Assembly (NCBI GenBank): GCA_027563935.2
Contig: CM050454.1
Span: 51,054,596-51,118,595, forward strand
Length of the DNA: 64,000 nt
Source: Costus lasius
Lineage: Eukaryota > Streptophyta > Magnoliopsida > Zingiberales > Costaceae
Reading direction: 5' to 3'
The notes beneath the pieces are model-generated. The model was not told the DNA's origin. It searched no databases and saw only the letters and a list, made by a program, of their open reading frames with translations. Below, piece after piece: positions 53,209 to 64,000 of this stretch. Numbering within the stretch: the stretch's first letter is position 1; every line of letters begins with the position of its first letter. The position numbers and the translations under genes were made by a program.

Positions 53209-55002
53209 ATTGGTATCAGAGCCTGGTTATAAGCATGTTTTTATGATTGCTTGAGGCTTTTGTGATCCATGTTTGCGCTTGTATGCTTAGATCTAAACTA
53301 CATGCGAAAATTACATGTTAAGTTGTTCATGCGAAAACTTGATGAACATGTTTTCTAGTTGGCACATGTTGTAGTTTTTCTTCAAAACTTGTTAACTTGC
53401 GCGCCTCACTTAGATCTATAGCCGCCTACTGTAAAACCTTAGACGGGTTATTAGGGTTGAAATCATAGTCGAGTCTAGATCCAACTAGTCTGATCAGACT
53501 ATCTGACAGCCTAGAAGGGTCGACCAGATGGCATCTGTGCGCAAGCACAAGGTGGCTATAGGTTGACTGCAGACAGGCGTGTAGCGATGTCTGGTTGAGA
53601 CAACCAGTGAACGCTCTTGAGTCAGGCCCGGGCTCACACCCGCTTGCCAGAACTCATGAGGCTCGTTCAGCCCAACGCATGCATTGTTGGCCACTGGGTC
53701 AACTCAAGTCAGTTAGGACTTGGTGCATGCAAGGGCAGTGGGTCTGACTAGGTCTGATGAGTGAATCCCTATTAATGAACCGTTGTAAGGTAGTAGGGCA
53801 CATAAGGAAAATAAAATTGATGCCTATGGGTTTTTGAAAACTTTATTTTCTTATTGTTGGATCACATGTTGATTGTATACCATGATAATTGTCTATTTAA
53901 TCTTATGTGGACTGCCTATTTTAATGTGTGCTGTGCTGGGGCCTGCGTGCCTGGATTAAACTGTAAATTATTATAATTGTGATCTGCGCATCACATTTTA
54001 ATTAATTTATTGTGTAATTGACCTGCGTGTCAATCTTGTCTAGATAGATTAAATTGTATTTTAATCAGACAAGAGCACAGACCACACTTGGCAGAGGCGC
54101 ATGCAGCAGTGGCTTGACCAGGTGGGAGGTCCAGGGTTCGACTCTGGGACAGGCGCATTTACCTGGTGGGCGCACCTGAGCTGCAGTGGGCGCTTGGGCC
54201 CTGGGTTGGGCCAGATGAGATGCAAAAGACCCATCAACAGCTCAAGTGAAGACTTAAGTTAAATTAAGGTCTTACCTAGGCTTAATGGGCTTTTACCATA
54301 TAAGATCAGCATGCTTTCTATTTATTGTTTATATAATTAGAATTGCATGATTTAATCTTCTGCTATCACCATAGGGTATGCATGATAGTTAAGAAGATAA
54401 AAGACCGTTAAAATCCAACGCTAAAATATCAAGCTCGTAAGCCTTCTGGCGCGAAACCTCACTGTTCTGACTATCGTTGGGGCCGTGTTGTACCCACTCA
54501 GTGGGCACGCCCATCTATCTTCAGACGGTGTGTGATTACACCTGCGTGTTACAGGGAAGGGATTTATCGCTTCTCGTTGCTCAGCATAGCACGTGGTGGT
54601 CCAGGGAGTAGGTCAGGTCAGCTTGACCATGTAGGCTACATATGTGGTGCATATGGTAGCTATATGGAGGCAGCCATCTGTGGGATCAGAGACTGTGTTG
54701 TACCAACTCAGTTGGCACAGTCTGCTGGATTGCCCAGATGAAGGGGAATCGCACGGGTTGGCGATTGGCAGGGATTGCCTACCAGAGATTAGTGCTTGTA
54801 CTCTCTGTGCATCTTATCTCGCCTGAGCGGGACGCGGAGACCAAGTATGAAATCTGGATCCCATCTCACTAAAAGAGTTTTACTCTTTCGGGCTGTTTTG
54901 CTGGATTTTTCAGCCAGATAAAATAGTGAAAAAAGAATCATTCTTAAGTCCTGAATTGATTCTCACATTGATACTGACCTTGCTGTTCTTGCATTGTTGT
55001 AG
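53066..55002 (+). other. D leader, putative intron with primer site and hairpins
   Basis: Primer site TGGTATCAGAGCC at 53211. H0 53609-53668, H1 CCCACTCAGTGGG 54493-54505, H2 CCAACTCAGTTGG 54703-54715, H3 CTCGC-CTGA-GCGGG 54818-54831. tRNA-like B box GGTTCGACTCT at 54135-54145. CTGAC branch-like site and TTGTTGTAG end the region at 55002. Confidence 0.7.
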
Positions 55003-58000
55003 ATTACTGCAGCAACGAACACCACGAATTTCAATGTGCGATCCCTACTGGAAAGGGAGAAGTTTGCTGGACCAAACTTCTCAGACTGGTACGGACACCT
55101 TAAGATTGTTCTTAAGGCAGAGAGGAAGCTGTATGTCCTCGAGACGGCTATACCGCCTCAACCCGCTGCGAAAGGCCGCAAGGGCGGTTCGGGATGCCTA
55201 TGAGAAGCATGTCAATGATAGCATTGATGTCGCTTGCCTGATGCTTGCGTCTATGACGCCAGAGCTGCAGCGTCAGCATGAGGATCTATCTGCTATACAA
55301 ATTATAGCAAACCTCAAGCTGTTGTATGCTGCACAGGCTAGGACTGAACGCTACAATTTGACTAAGCTTTTCTTTCAGAGCAAACTGGCTGAAGGAAGTC
55401 CAGTGGGAGCTCATGTACTCAAGATGATTGGGTACAAGGAGGCTCTAGAGAAATTGGGACATACCATCAATCAGGAGCTTGCTGTAGACATCATATTGCA
55501 GTCTCTCCCGACCTCTTTCGATCCGTTCATCATTAACTTTAATATGAACAAGATCGACTGTACGCCGGCAGAGTTACTGAATATGCTCTTGACTACAGAG
55601 TTGACTCTAAAGGGAAAGCCTGTATCCTCTGTCTTAATGGTTCCTTCTAGGAACAAGAAGAAAGGGAAGAAAGGCAAAGCCCCTGTTAAGAGCTACAGTA
55701 AGGCTCTGAAACAAAAGGTTAAGCGGTCGAAGGAATATAGATGTTTCCACTGTGGCCAGCTGGGTCACTGGAAAAAGGACTGTAAAGCGCTCCAAGGAGA
55801 CAAGAAGGGAAGTTTCGCTTCTGGCTCAGGTATTTACGTGACTAAAGTCATGGTTTCTTCTTCCATATCATGGGTGTTGGACACTGCATGTGGAGTTCAC
55901 ATTTGTTCAAATGTACAGGAACTCAAGAGAAGAAGACAGGTGGGACAGCATGAGGTGGACCTACGAGTTGGAAACGGGGCACGGGTTGCTGCTGTTGCTG
56001 TAGGCGTTTATTACATCTCATTACCATCTAGACTTGTATTGGAACTGGACAATTGTTATTTTGTACCAAGCATAACGAAAAATATTATCTCTATTCCTGC
56101 TCTTGTCAGGAAAGGGTTTTCCTTTGAATGCAATATTTCAAAGTGTATTATTTCTTTTGATAATATTGTTTATGCTACTGGGTCGATTAACAATGGGTTA
56201 TTCATGTTGGACATGGAATGTTCTATACAATAAATTGATAACAAGAAAGCTAAGTATGCTGATAACAGCACCTTGCTATGGCATAGTCGTTTAGGCCATA
56301 TTAACAAGAAGCGCATTAAGCGGTTGCATGATCATGGACTGCTGGGATCATTCTCCTATGAGGAGATTGATACATGCAAAGCTTGTTTAATGGGTAAAAT
56401 GACGAAAGCTCCTTTTCCTAAGAAAGGTCAAAGGGCTTCAGGTTTACTTGACCTCATTCACACTGATGTGTGTGGACCTTTTAGTAAACATGCCAGAGGT
56501 GGCTATCTATACTTCATTACCTTTACTGATGATTTCAGTAGATATGGGTATGTCTATCTAATGAGACATAAAAGTGAATCTTTTGACAAGTTCAAAGAGT
56601 TCAAGAATGAAGTACAGAATCAGCTAGGCCGAAATATCAAGGCACTTCGTTCAGATTGAGGTGGTTAATACTTGAGTCGAGAGTTTACTGACTATCTGAA
56701 GGAGTGTGGGATTATCTCACAGCTCACTCCGCCAGGAAGACCGCAATGGAATGGTGTGTCCGAGAGGAGGAATAGAATCTTACTGGATATGGTTCGTTCT
56801 ATGATGAGTCAGGCTACTCTGCCTTACTCCTTTTGGGGATTTGCACTGGAAACAACTGCAAAGGTACTAAACCGAGTGCCATCCAAGGCAGTTTCAAAGA
56901 CGCCATATGAGTTATGGTATGGGAAACAGCCAAGCTTGACATTTATCAAGATCTGGGGTTGCGAGGCTTATGTCAAAAAGCTCGCATCTGGGAAACTAGA
57001 GAGCAGATCTGAGAAATGCATCTTTGTCGGTTACCCTAAGGAAACTAAGGGTTATTATTTCTATGATCCCAAAGAGAACAAAGTTTTTGTTGCTCGGACG
57101 GCTATTTTTCTTGAGAAGGAATTTCTTCTGCAAGAGGCCAGTGGGAGAGAAATAAAGCTGGATGAGAATCCAGAAGTAGGACAAAGTAGTCAAGCACAGT
57201 TGGATGAGCCTGAGCCAGTAGATCAGGTTACTGAACAACCTGAGGCTCAGATATCACGGGAACCGCGAAGATCGGGAAGGATCCGTCGACAGCCTGAGCG
57301 CTATGACGGAATCTACATCATTGATGATGAACCCCTCACTTATGCGGATGCGGTCAGTGGACCGGAATCAGCGAGATGGCTTGAAGCTATGCGAGCCGAG
57401 ATGGACTCCATGTCAGATAACCAAGTCTGGGATTTGGTTGATCCGCCTCCGGGAGTAATCCCTATAGGCTGTAAATGGATCTTCAAGAAGAAGATTGACA
57501 TGGATGGTAACATGGTTACCTATAAAGGCAGGCTAGTTGCGAAAGGTTTCAAACAAATCTACGGGATAGATTATGATGAAACTTTCTCTCCTGTAGCTAT
57601 GTTTAAGTCTATTCGGATTATTCTCGCGATAGCAGCATATTATGATTATGAGATCTGGCAGATGGATGTGAAGACTGCTTTCCTTAATGGAAAACTGGAT
57701 GAGGATGTGTATATGACACAACCTGAAGGTTTCACTAATCCATCAGATCGTCATAAAATATGCAAGTTAAGGAAGTCCATTTATGGACTTAAGCAAGCAT
57801 CAAGAAGCTGGAATATTCGTTTTGATGAATCAATCTGTGAGTTTGGTTTCATCAAGAATGAAAATGACCCGTGTGTATATAAGAGGTTTAGTGGGAGCGT
57901 AATCACTTTCCTAGTCCTCTACGTCGATGATATCTTAATCATTGGAAACGATATTCCTGAACTGCATGCAGTTAAGGCATGGTTAAGAAAATGTTTCCAG

Positions 58001-58903
58001 ATGAAAGATTTAGGAGAAGCAGCCTATGTATTAGGTGTGAAGATCTACAGAGATAGATCTAAGAGGCTTCTCGGGCTGTGCCAGAGTACTTACATCGATA
58101 AAGTCCTGGAGAGATTCCATTTAGAAAATTCTAAAAGAGGATATCTTCCAGTCAGACATGGTCTGAATCTTTCAAAGAGTCAGTGTCCACAAACACAGAC
58201 TGAGAAAGATGAAATGGACAATACGCCTTATGCTTCGGCTATTGGGTCCATTATGTATGCGATGTTATGTACTCGCCCAGACATCGCTTACGGGTTAAGC
58301 GTGACCAGTCGGTTCCAAAGTAATCCAGGTCAGGCGCACTGGATTGCAGTCAAGAACATTTTGAAATATCTGCGGAGGACCAAAGATATGTTCTTGGTGT
58401 ATGGTGGTCAGGAAGAACTCAGTATTGAAGGATATACTGACGCTTCATTCCAATCTGACCAGGATGATTTCCGATCGCAATCAGGCTATGTTTTTAGCTT
58501 GAATGGAGGTGCAGTGGTGTGGAAAAGTTTCAAACAATCTATTGTTGCTGATTCCACAATAGAAACCGAGTATGTTGCAGCCTCGGAAGCATCTAAGGAG
58601 GCAGTGTGGATTCGTAAGTTCATTCAGGAACTTGGTGTTGTTCCTTCGAGTGCAGATCCTTTGGTTATCTTCTGTGATAACACTGGAGCAATAGCACAGG
58701 CAAAGGAACCACGGTCGCACCAGAAGTCCAAGCACATACAGAGACGGTTTCACTTGATCCGGGAGATCATTGATCGTGGCGAGATCAAAATCTGCAAGGT
58801 TCATACAGACGACAATCTGGCTGACCCGCTTACAAAGCCTCTGGCGCAGCAGAAGCATGAGAAGCACTGTAATAATATGGGTTTGAGATTTCTCAACCAT
58901 TAG
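55003..58903 (+). pseudogene. D gag-pol polyprotein, frameshift and three nonsense codons
   Basis: The frame opens after the acceptor TAG with ITAATNTTNFNVRSLLERE; ACG stands where B has its second ATG. One extra base near 55171-55175 shifts the frame within gag. After it the reading is continuous in one frame with stops at 56231 (TAA), 56657 (TGA) and 56666 (TAA). Domains: gag, zinc knuckle CFHCGQLGHWKKDC, protease VLDTACGVHIC, integrase with HTDVCGPF and SERRNR (the middle catalytic region is hit by two stops), linker, RT with YVDD intact, RNase H with YTDASF; STTEAEY reads STIETEY. Normal stop 58901-58903. Four lesions seem many for LTRs this alike. Confidence 0.92.
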
Positions 58904-58923
58904 ATTAAGTGCAAGTGGGAGAT

Positions 58924-60604
58924 TGTTGGGGTATGCCCTTAAGGCTAATGTTTGAGGCCTTGGGATTATATCAGTATCATGTATAAACTCTATGTTTATA
59001 AAGGCAATGGTTGTTATTTAGGTTGTTACATTATCTGCTGCAATGTGTATACTTCTGAATAATGTCTCAATGATGTTCAGCTAGGCTGACATGCAGTGTA
59101 GTCCTTAGTCGAAATATCTTGGTGAACATGAGACAACCTTGATATGATTGAGACTAATATGTGTTCTAATCTTATAGGATGCTTTGAGCATGGAATAAGA
59201 TGTAGACTCATGGGTACATTGGATGTACTGGACAGACCCTACATAGGATGTTCAATTGCTTGTCACAATGTGAATAATCCTTGTATGCGAACAAGTGGCA
59301 TACTTCCTCTGACTTGAGATCACTTGTGTTTCTAAATGATGATTGGCATTGTTTTGAGATAGTTCGATATCATTTGAAACATAATGGTTATAGACTATCT
59401 TGGATGGTGAGCATGAGTCATGTTAGGGCGCTAGTGATAGACATAGGATTGCCATCTCCTTCATTGGAGTGTGATGTTCTAAAGGGGCCCCCTGGATGAG
59501 ATGATTGAGAAAGTGTATGGCCATACCCAGATGACTATGTTCATCTGATCTAATCATTCTCATCATATTGGAGTTACAGGCTTGACACGCTTGTCCAATA
59601 AGAACATCCAGTGGCAAAGGAAACATGTATGTCTAGTGAAATGGATTCACACTTGTGCTGTGGTTTGGGTGTAGTCTTGGAAGACTCTTTCCTTTATATC
59701 GGGAGACAGTGATGTGTTGCTAGATACCCCTCACTGATCGTGATAACGTAAGTTATCGTTACCGACGTTTAAAGGAAACCCTTAGGGTCGCACAATTTGA
59801 TGATATGGCTTACTTAAGTCAGATCGTGTGGAATGAATTGTTTGGGTTCAGTTTAAAGGGATTTAATCTCTGATTGTAAGTGAGATCTGGTCTGATCATG
59901 TTTGATTGATTAGGGCTTGAGATCGGTAAGCTTCGATCGAGAGAATTGATGCTAGATCGGTGAGATCAGGAGCATCAGGAGATGAATGGTTAGATCTTGA
60001 GCCTTAGGGTTTAATTGTGATCTAGACCAAATGCTTGGGTTAATTGGTCTTTGAACCAAACCAAAATGAACCGGCTCATCATATGAGCGCATGGTTCAAT
60101 GGGAAGAGAAAAATGCGATGGTTCACAAGGAGTGAACGCATCACACGTTGAGGGGGTTTTTCTATTTTGGGAAACCATGTTTCCAAAACATGGTCACGCC
60201 TCACGTTCGCTCCTCTCACGCCAATTGTCGCCTCTTCCTCTCTATGCTCTCTCAACTCTCGTGTGTTGAAGGAGTTGACGACAAGGAGGTCTCGGCCAAG
60301 CAGGACATCTCTTCTTCCCTTCCATTCGATCAGGAGACTTGAAGGTCTTTGCTAGCACAAGGATCAACAAGGAGTAGGCGATCTTCTTCTTGTGTGCGCA
60401 TCTTCTGGAGGAGATCCCTTTCGCTCTCTTCTTCCAAGGCACCATCCAAGCAATGGCGATGGTATGACTCTTATCAATGTATACAAGTTTTAATAGTTGA
60501 TCATATGACATGCGTGCAACCGATCATCTAGAAACCCTTATTTCCGCTGCCCAAAATTCTATATGCGCCACTTTAGGGTTTCGCCCCCTTTAAGGGGACT
60601 TTCA
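58924..60604 (+). repeat. D 3' LTR
   Basis: Nearly identical to 51529-53208, with the priming tract at 58907-58923. The ATG-donor unit (about 60453-60461) points toward C's leader and its acceptor at 61472. Confidence 0.95.
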
Positions 60605-61472
60605 TTTGTGAGTTGACCCATGGAGTTGAATACCTAGGTGGCGCACCTCAAGGCCTTGGAGCAGAGCTCTTAGGGCACTCAAGGATGAGCTAAGGACTTA
60701 TAGACATGAGCTCATGGCTCAGAGCCCATGGTAGTGCTAGGTGGCTAGAACTAGGTCTAGGGGCTTGTTACCCATGTTTGGGAATTTGATCACATCATAT
60801 ATACTATTTTTGTTTCAACATGCCTTTACTATTTTTGTTTTATTCCACCATAGGATTGCATGCCTGTATTGGTAGGATAATATAAAATTTTATGGTGCCG
60901 AGACCACAAAAATCCTCGATAAATTAGATTAAGTCCCAAACCTTGCCTTCTGACACACAGCCCTAGTCAAACTATTGATCAATGGTATTGTGCACTGTTT
61001 CCCACCCCCATGGAACACACCCATCTATCTTTAGGAGGCGTGTAGTGATAATATTTTTCCTAGTCCATATAAAACTCTAGACGCACCTTATACATGGAAT
61101 TCGTTGGCCCTGGGCATTCACATAATGAAATTTCTAGAGGCTCCCTCAAGAAGTTAGGGCTTTTCACTGTATCCAGCCTTCATTGGACACAAAGTGCCTG
61201 AACTATCTTGAGAAGGAGAATTGCCTAGTTGCAATTGGCCGACGCGCCTACCTCAGGAAGCATGTGTCACCTTGTGCAGTACATCCCACCCTCGTGGGAC
61301 ACAAGGCCATGTATGAAATGAGGATCCCATCTCACTGAGGAAGTCGGGCAACTTCTCGATCGATTTTTGAGGATTATCAATTCAAATAAAATAGTGAGAA
61401 ATAATTATTTATAAAAGGCCAGAATAAATGATTGATACTGTGATACTGATCTGCTCTTGTCTTTTGTTGTAG
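60605..61472 (+). other. C leader, second part
   Basis: It aligns with the leaders of A, B and D from about ACGCACC onward. Counterparts of H1 (near 60998-61015), H2 (TCCA 61172-61175 with TGGA 61184-61187) and H3 (CCCAC 61285-61289, CCTC loop, GTGGG 61294-61298) still pair though the bases changed. CTGAT branch-like site and CTTTTGTTGTAG end at 61472. Confidence 0.65.
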
Positions 61473-62350
61473 ATGGCTTCTACGAACAACAATGATAGCA
61501 GACTGACATTCCGTTCCTTCTTGATGAAGGAGAAGTTGGTTGGAACCAACTTCGAGGACTGGTACTGAGCTTTGAGGATTGTTCTCAGAAGCGAGAAGAA
61601 GTTGTATGTTCTTGAGATGCCACTCCCTGAATATATTTCATCTATAGCCTTGGCGGCTAAAAAGGATGCTTATAATAAACATTAGGAGGATTCTCTAGAT
61701 ATTGCTTGTCTTATGCTAGCCAAAATGTCACTTGAATGGCGAGAGATATTCAAAGGGTTGAGTGCTTTCTAAATTATAAGTAATTTGAAGCAGCCCCTCG
61801 AAGGGCATATTAGCATTGAGAGTGGTAGCACTTATAGAGAGACCCCTCAATGCATAAGTAAGCCTAAGGGCTTGACTAAAGCATTGGGAAAGAGAAAGAT
61901 GAAAAAGATTAGTAGAGTTAGACACTTAAGAAATGGATGCATGCGAATTCAAAATGAGATGAAGAGAAGTGACCCTTCGTCTTCAGGCTCAGGTAATTTT
62001 TTTTACCAAATCCTATATTATCTATTTCTATTTATGAGTATTTTTATACTGTATGGTGAGATTGATATTTGCAAAAATATGCAAATGCTCCATAGAAATA
62101 GGACATGGATGACAGCGAGAAGACTGAGTTGGAGCACAGATGCTGCCAAGCCACTCTTTTTATATGTCATAGATAGGATTGTTTTTTTTGTTTTTTTTTT
62201 GCAATAATGTACTTGACATTATATCTATTCCTTCGGAATAGAATTTTTGGAATAAAAGGAATTTTAGCATTCTTTTCATTTGTAAATCTCTTATCATTAC
62301 ATTGTGCAAAATAATGAGGTAACAAAAATAACTAAGTGAGTTTAATAAAT
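61473..62350 (+). pseudogene. C gag and protease-region remnant
   Basis: It opens MASTNNNDSRLTFRSFLMKE, similar to other copies' gag start, and goes through SEKKLYVLEMPLPEY and SLDIACLMLAKMS. In-frame stops lie at 61566, 61683 and 61770. A deletion removes most of the capsid C-terminus; KGLTKALGKRKMKK and SDPSSSGSG match the region around the lost zinc knuckle. From about 62050 the text is only faintly like the protease region (ICKNMQML and, after stops, VLDIISIPSE). No working product is possible. Similarity past 62000 is weak. Confidence 0.65.
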
Positions 62351-62703
62351 GGTTCATATTGAATACCAATCTTCTAACCCTAATATTTTATCATAAACAA
62401 GAGATGCATCTAATGACTTCATGCACTTGAATTCTTGGATTCAAACTCCTTTTAGGAGATTGACTATCTTAACCTCTTTCGAGATGTCAAAGATAGGTAA
62501 AGACTTGTTGGTTGATGAAAATATATGTCCTTCACCAAGTGAGGTGAAGTGGACTAAAAAGGGTCAAAAGAACGGAATTCATAATTTACTGAAAATATAT
62601 AGAACCAACTTATTGAAATTCATAGGTAAACTTCAGTCCAGGATGGCTGAAGAATACTTGAACCACATGTGACTATCATAATGAGTATGAGGTCTGCTCA
62701 TAG
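62351..62703. other. Unassigned, probably decayed C pol
   Basis: AT-rich, with one short plus-strand frame (62421-62672) that I cannot match to anything. It lies between the C remnant and E. I see nothing else in it. Confidence 0.4.
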
Positions 62704-64000
62704 TGAAAGTCCCCTAACAAGGGGGAGCGAAACCCTAATAGGCGCATATGGAGGTTTACATGCAGCGGAAGGGGTTTCTAAGGATCGAATGCATGAAATA
62801 TGATCAACTTTAGAATCAATCGCAATAGAATGGTAATGACTCATACCATGGCCATCGCTTAGATGGTGTCTAGGAAGAAGAGAGAACGATGGGGTTCTCC
62901 TCCAAAGCGCCACACACAAGATGATCGATGGCTTGCTCCTTGGACGCTCCTTGTGCTAGCAAGGTTCCCCAAGTGACCTTGTCGTGTGAGAAGGGATGAA
63001 GAAGATGAGATCCACACTTGGCGATTCTTCCTTGTCGTCAAAACCTCTTCCACGAGAGTGCCTCCAAAAACACACGAGAAGAGAGGGGCGACAACAATAG
63101 GCGTGAAGAGGTGAGGCGTGGTCACGTATGTGATCATGCTTTCTAAAAATAGAAAGCCACTCCTCAACATGCGATCAAGGGTTTTTCCCAATCGCATATT
63201 TCTCTTAACTTGAACCGTGCGCTCACATGATGAGCTGGTTCAATTTTGGTTTGGTTCAAAGACCAATTAACCCAAGCCATTAGTCCAGATCACATTAAAC
63301 CCTAAGGTTCTTGATCTGACCGTTGATCTCTTGATGCTCCTGATCTCACCGATCTAGCATCCATTCTCTCAATCGAAGCTTACCGATCTCAAGCCCTAAT
63401 CAATCAAACATGATCAGACCAGATCTCACTCACAATCAGAGATTAAATCCCTTTAAACTGAACCTAAACAATTCAGTCCACACGATCTGACTTAAGTAAG
63501 CCATATCATCAAATTGTGCGACCCTAAGGGTTTCCTTTAAATGTCGGTAACGATAACTTACGTCATCACGATCAGTGAGGGGTATCTAGCAACACATCAC
63601 TGTCTCCTGATATAAAAGAAAGAGTCTTCCAAGACTACACCCAAACCACAGCACAAGTGTGAATCCACTTCACCAGGCATACATGATTCCTTTGCCACTG
63701 GATGTTCTTATTGGACAAGCGTGTCAAGCCTGTAGCTCCAATATGATGAGCATGATCAGATCAGATGAACATAGTCACCTGGGTATGGCCATACACTTTC
63801 TCAATCATCTCATCCAGGAGGGCCCCTTTAGAACATCACACTCCAATGAAGGAGACGGCCATCCTTTATCTATCACTAGTGCCCTAACATGACTCAAGCT
63901 CACCATCCAAGATAGTCTATAACCATTATGTTTCAAATGATATTGAACTACCTCAAAACAATGACAATCATCATTTAGAAACACAAGTGATCTCAAGTCA
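62704..64000 (-). mobile_element. E: LTR of a further copia copy, minus strand, partial
   Basis: It starts TGAAAGTCCCCTAACAAGGG, the complement of the family's LTR end, and aligns with D's LTR on the minus strand to the window end. No primer site lies to its left, so it is the 3' LTR of a minus-strand element or a solo LTR. Confidence 0.88.
62847..62855 (-). CDS. E putative gag exon 1 in the LTR (ATG GCC ATG)
   Basis: On the minus strand ATG GCC ATG is followed by GTATGA, exactly as in D. The acceptor side would be outside the window or absent. Confidence 0.5.

Larger units (their letters stand above)
51529..60604 (+). mobile_element. D: young Tork-like copia element with broken gag-pol
   Basis: 9.1 kb. 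LTRs 51529-53208 and 58924-60604 differ by about 12 substitutions and one indel by eye. Perfect target duplication TTTGT (51524-51528, 60605-60609). Primer site 53211-53223; AAGTGCAAGTGGGAGAT before the 3' LTR. It sits in C's leader, same strand. Confidence 0.96.
47650..62703 (+). mobile_element. C: old, diverged copia relative, split by D
   Basis: 5' LTR 47650-49312, opening TGTTAGGGTATGCCCTTAAG and clearly related to A, B and D but more diverged. Primer site TGGTATCAGAGG at 49315-49326. The leader is split by D (51529-60604; TSD TTTGT at 51524-51528 and 60605-60609). A degenerate gag follows from 61473. No 3' LTR of C is seen before E at 62704, so C is truncated or its 3' part is elsewhere. 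Confidence 0.8.

Noticed and set aside
54926..55170. A longer D gag start reaching back into the leader at 54926
   Set aside because: That frame belongs to gag only after the +1 shift near 55171; upstream it reads leader sequence, not gag.

Overview
The window looks like repeat-rich intergenic DNA of a flowering plant, made almost entirely of LTR retrotransposons nested inside one another. I see no host gene, no RNA gene and nothing prokaryotic. The host type is inferred from the element lineages: Athila-like and chromovirus-like Ty3/gypsy elements with tRNA-Asp or initiator tRNA-Met primer sites, and Tork-like Ty1/copia elements. The species cannot be told. Labels G1, T1, P, M and A to E are mine.

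Layout. The oldest layer is G1, a minus-strand chromovirus-like element split into three pieces (1-2135, 28769-28954, 47277-47649). Its gag gene carries two large insertions. T1 (2136-28768, minus) is an Athila-like element with decayed gag, protease, RT, RNase H and integrase. A (28955-47276, plus) is a copia element. T1's gag was hit by P (10365-26711, plus; TSD TCGAT). P's 3' LTR was hit by the related M (17511-25395, minus; TSD GAATA/AAATA). A's pol was hit by the young copia element B (34319-43516; TSD CTAAA). An older copia copy, C (47650-62703), interrupts G1's LTR and was itself hit in its leader by D (51529-60604; TSD TTTGT). A minus-strand LTR of a further copy, E, begins at 62704 and runs off the window.

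The strongest candidate for something undescribed is the gene architecture of the copia family A to E. Each 5' LTR, and the single LTR seen for E, carries a nine-base mini-exon, ATG plus two codons, directly followed by a GT splice donor. In A to D a conserved branch-point, pyrimidine tract and AG acceptor lie about 1.9 kb downstream (not counting D inside C), and joining the two puts gag in frame in all four. A and D have no other usable start codon. The primer binding site and a set of conserved hairpins lie inside this putative intron. Spliced RNA would therefore be the gag message, and unspliced RNA would keep the primer site and possible packaging signals.

P and M form a second unusual system. 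They lack protease, RT and integrase, and instead encode an acidic-repeat protein with CCHC zinc knuckles. They share primer-site type, polypurine context and 3' motifs with the pol-bearing T1, so they were probably mobilised in trans. M's LTR ends are extended by 77-bp units, each holding its own copy of the tRNA-Asp primer site.

Every gag-pol gene here is broken. B is nearest to intact, with a single nonsense codon in RNase H.
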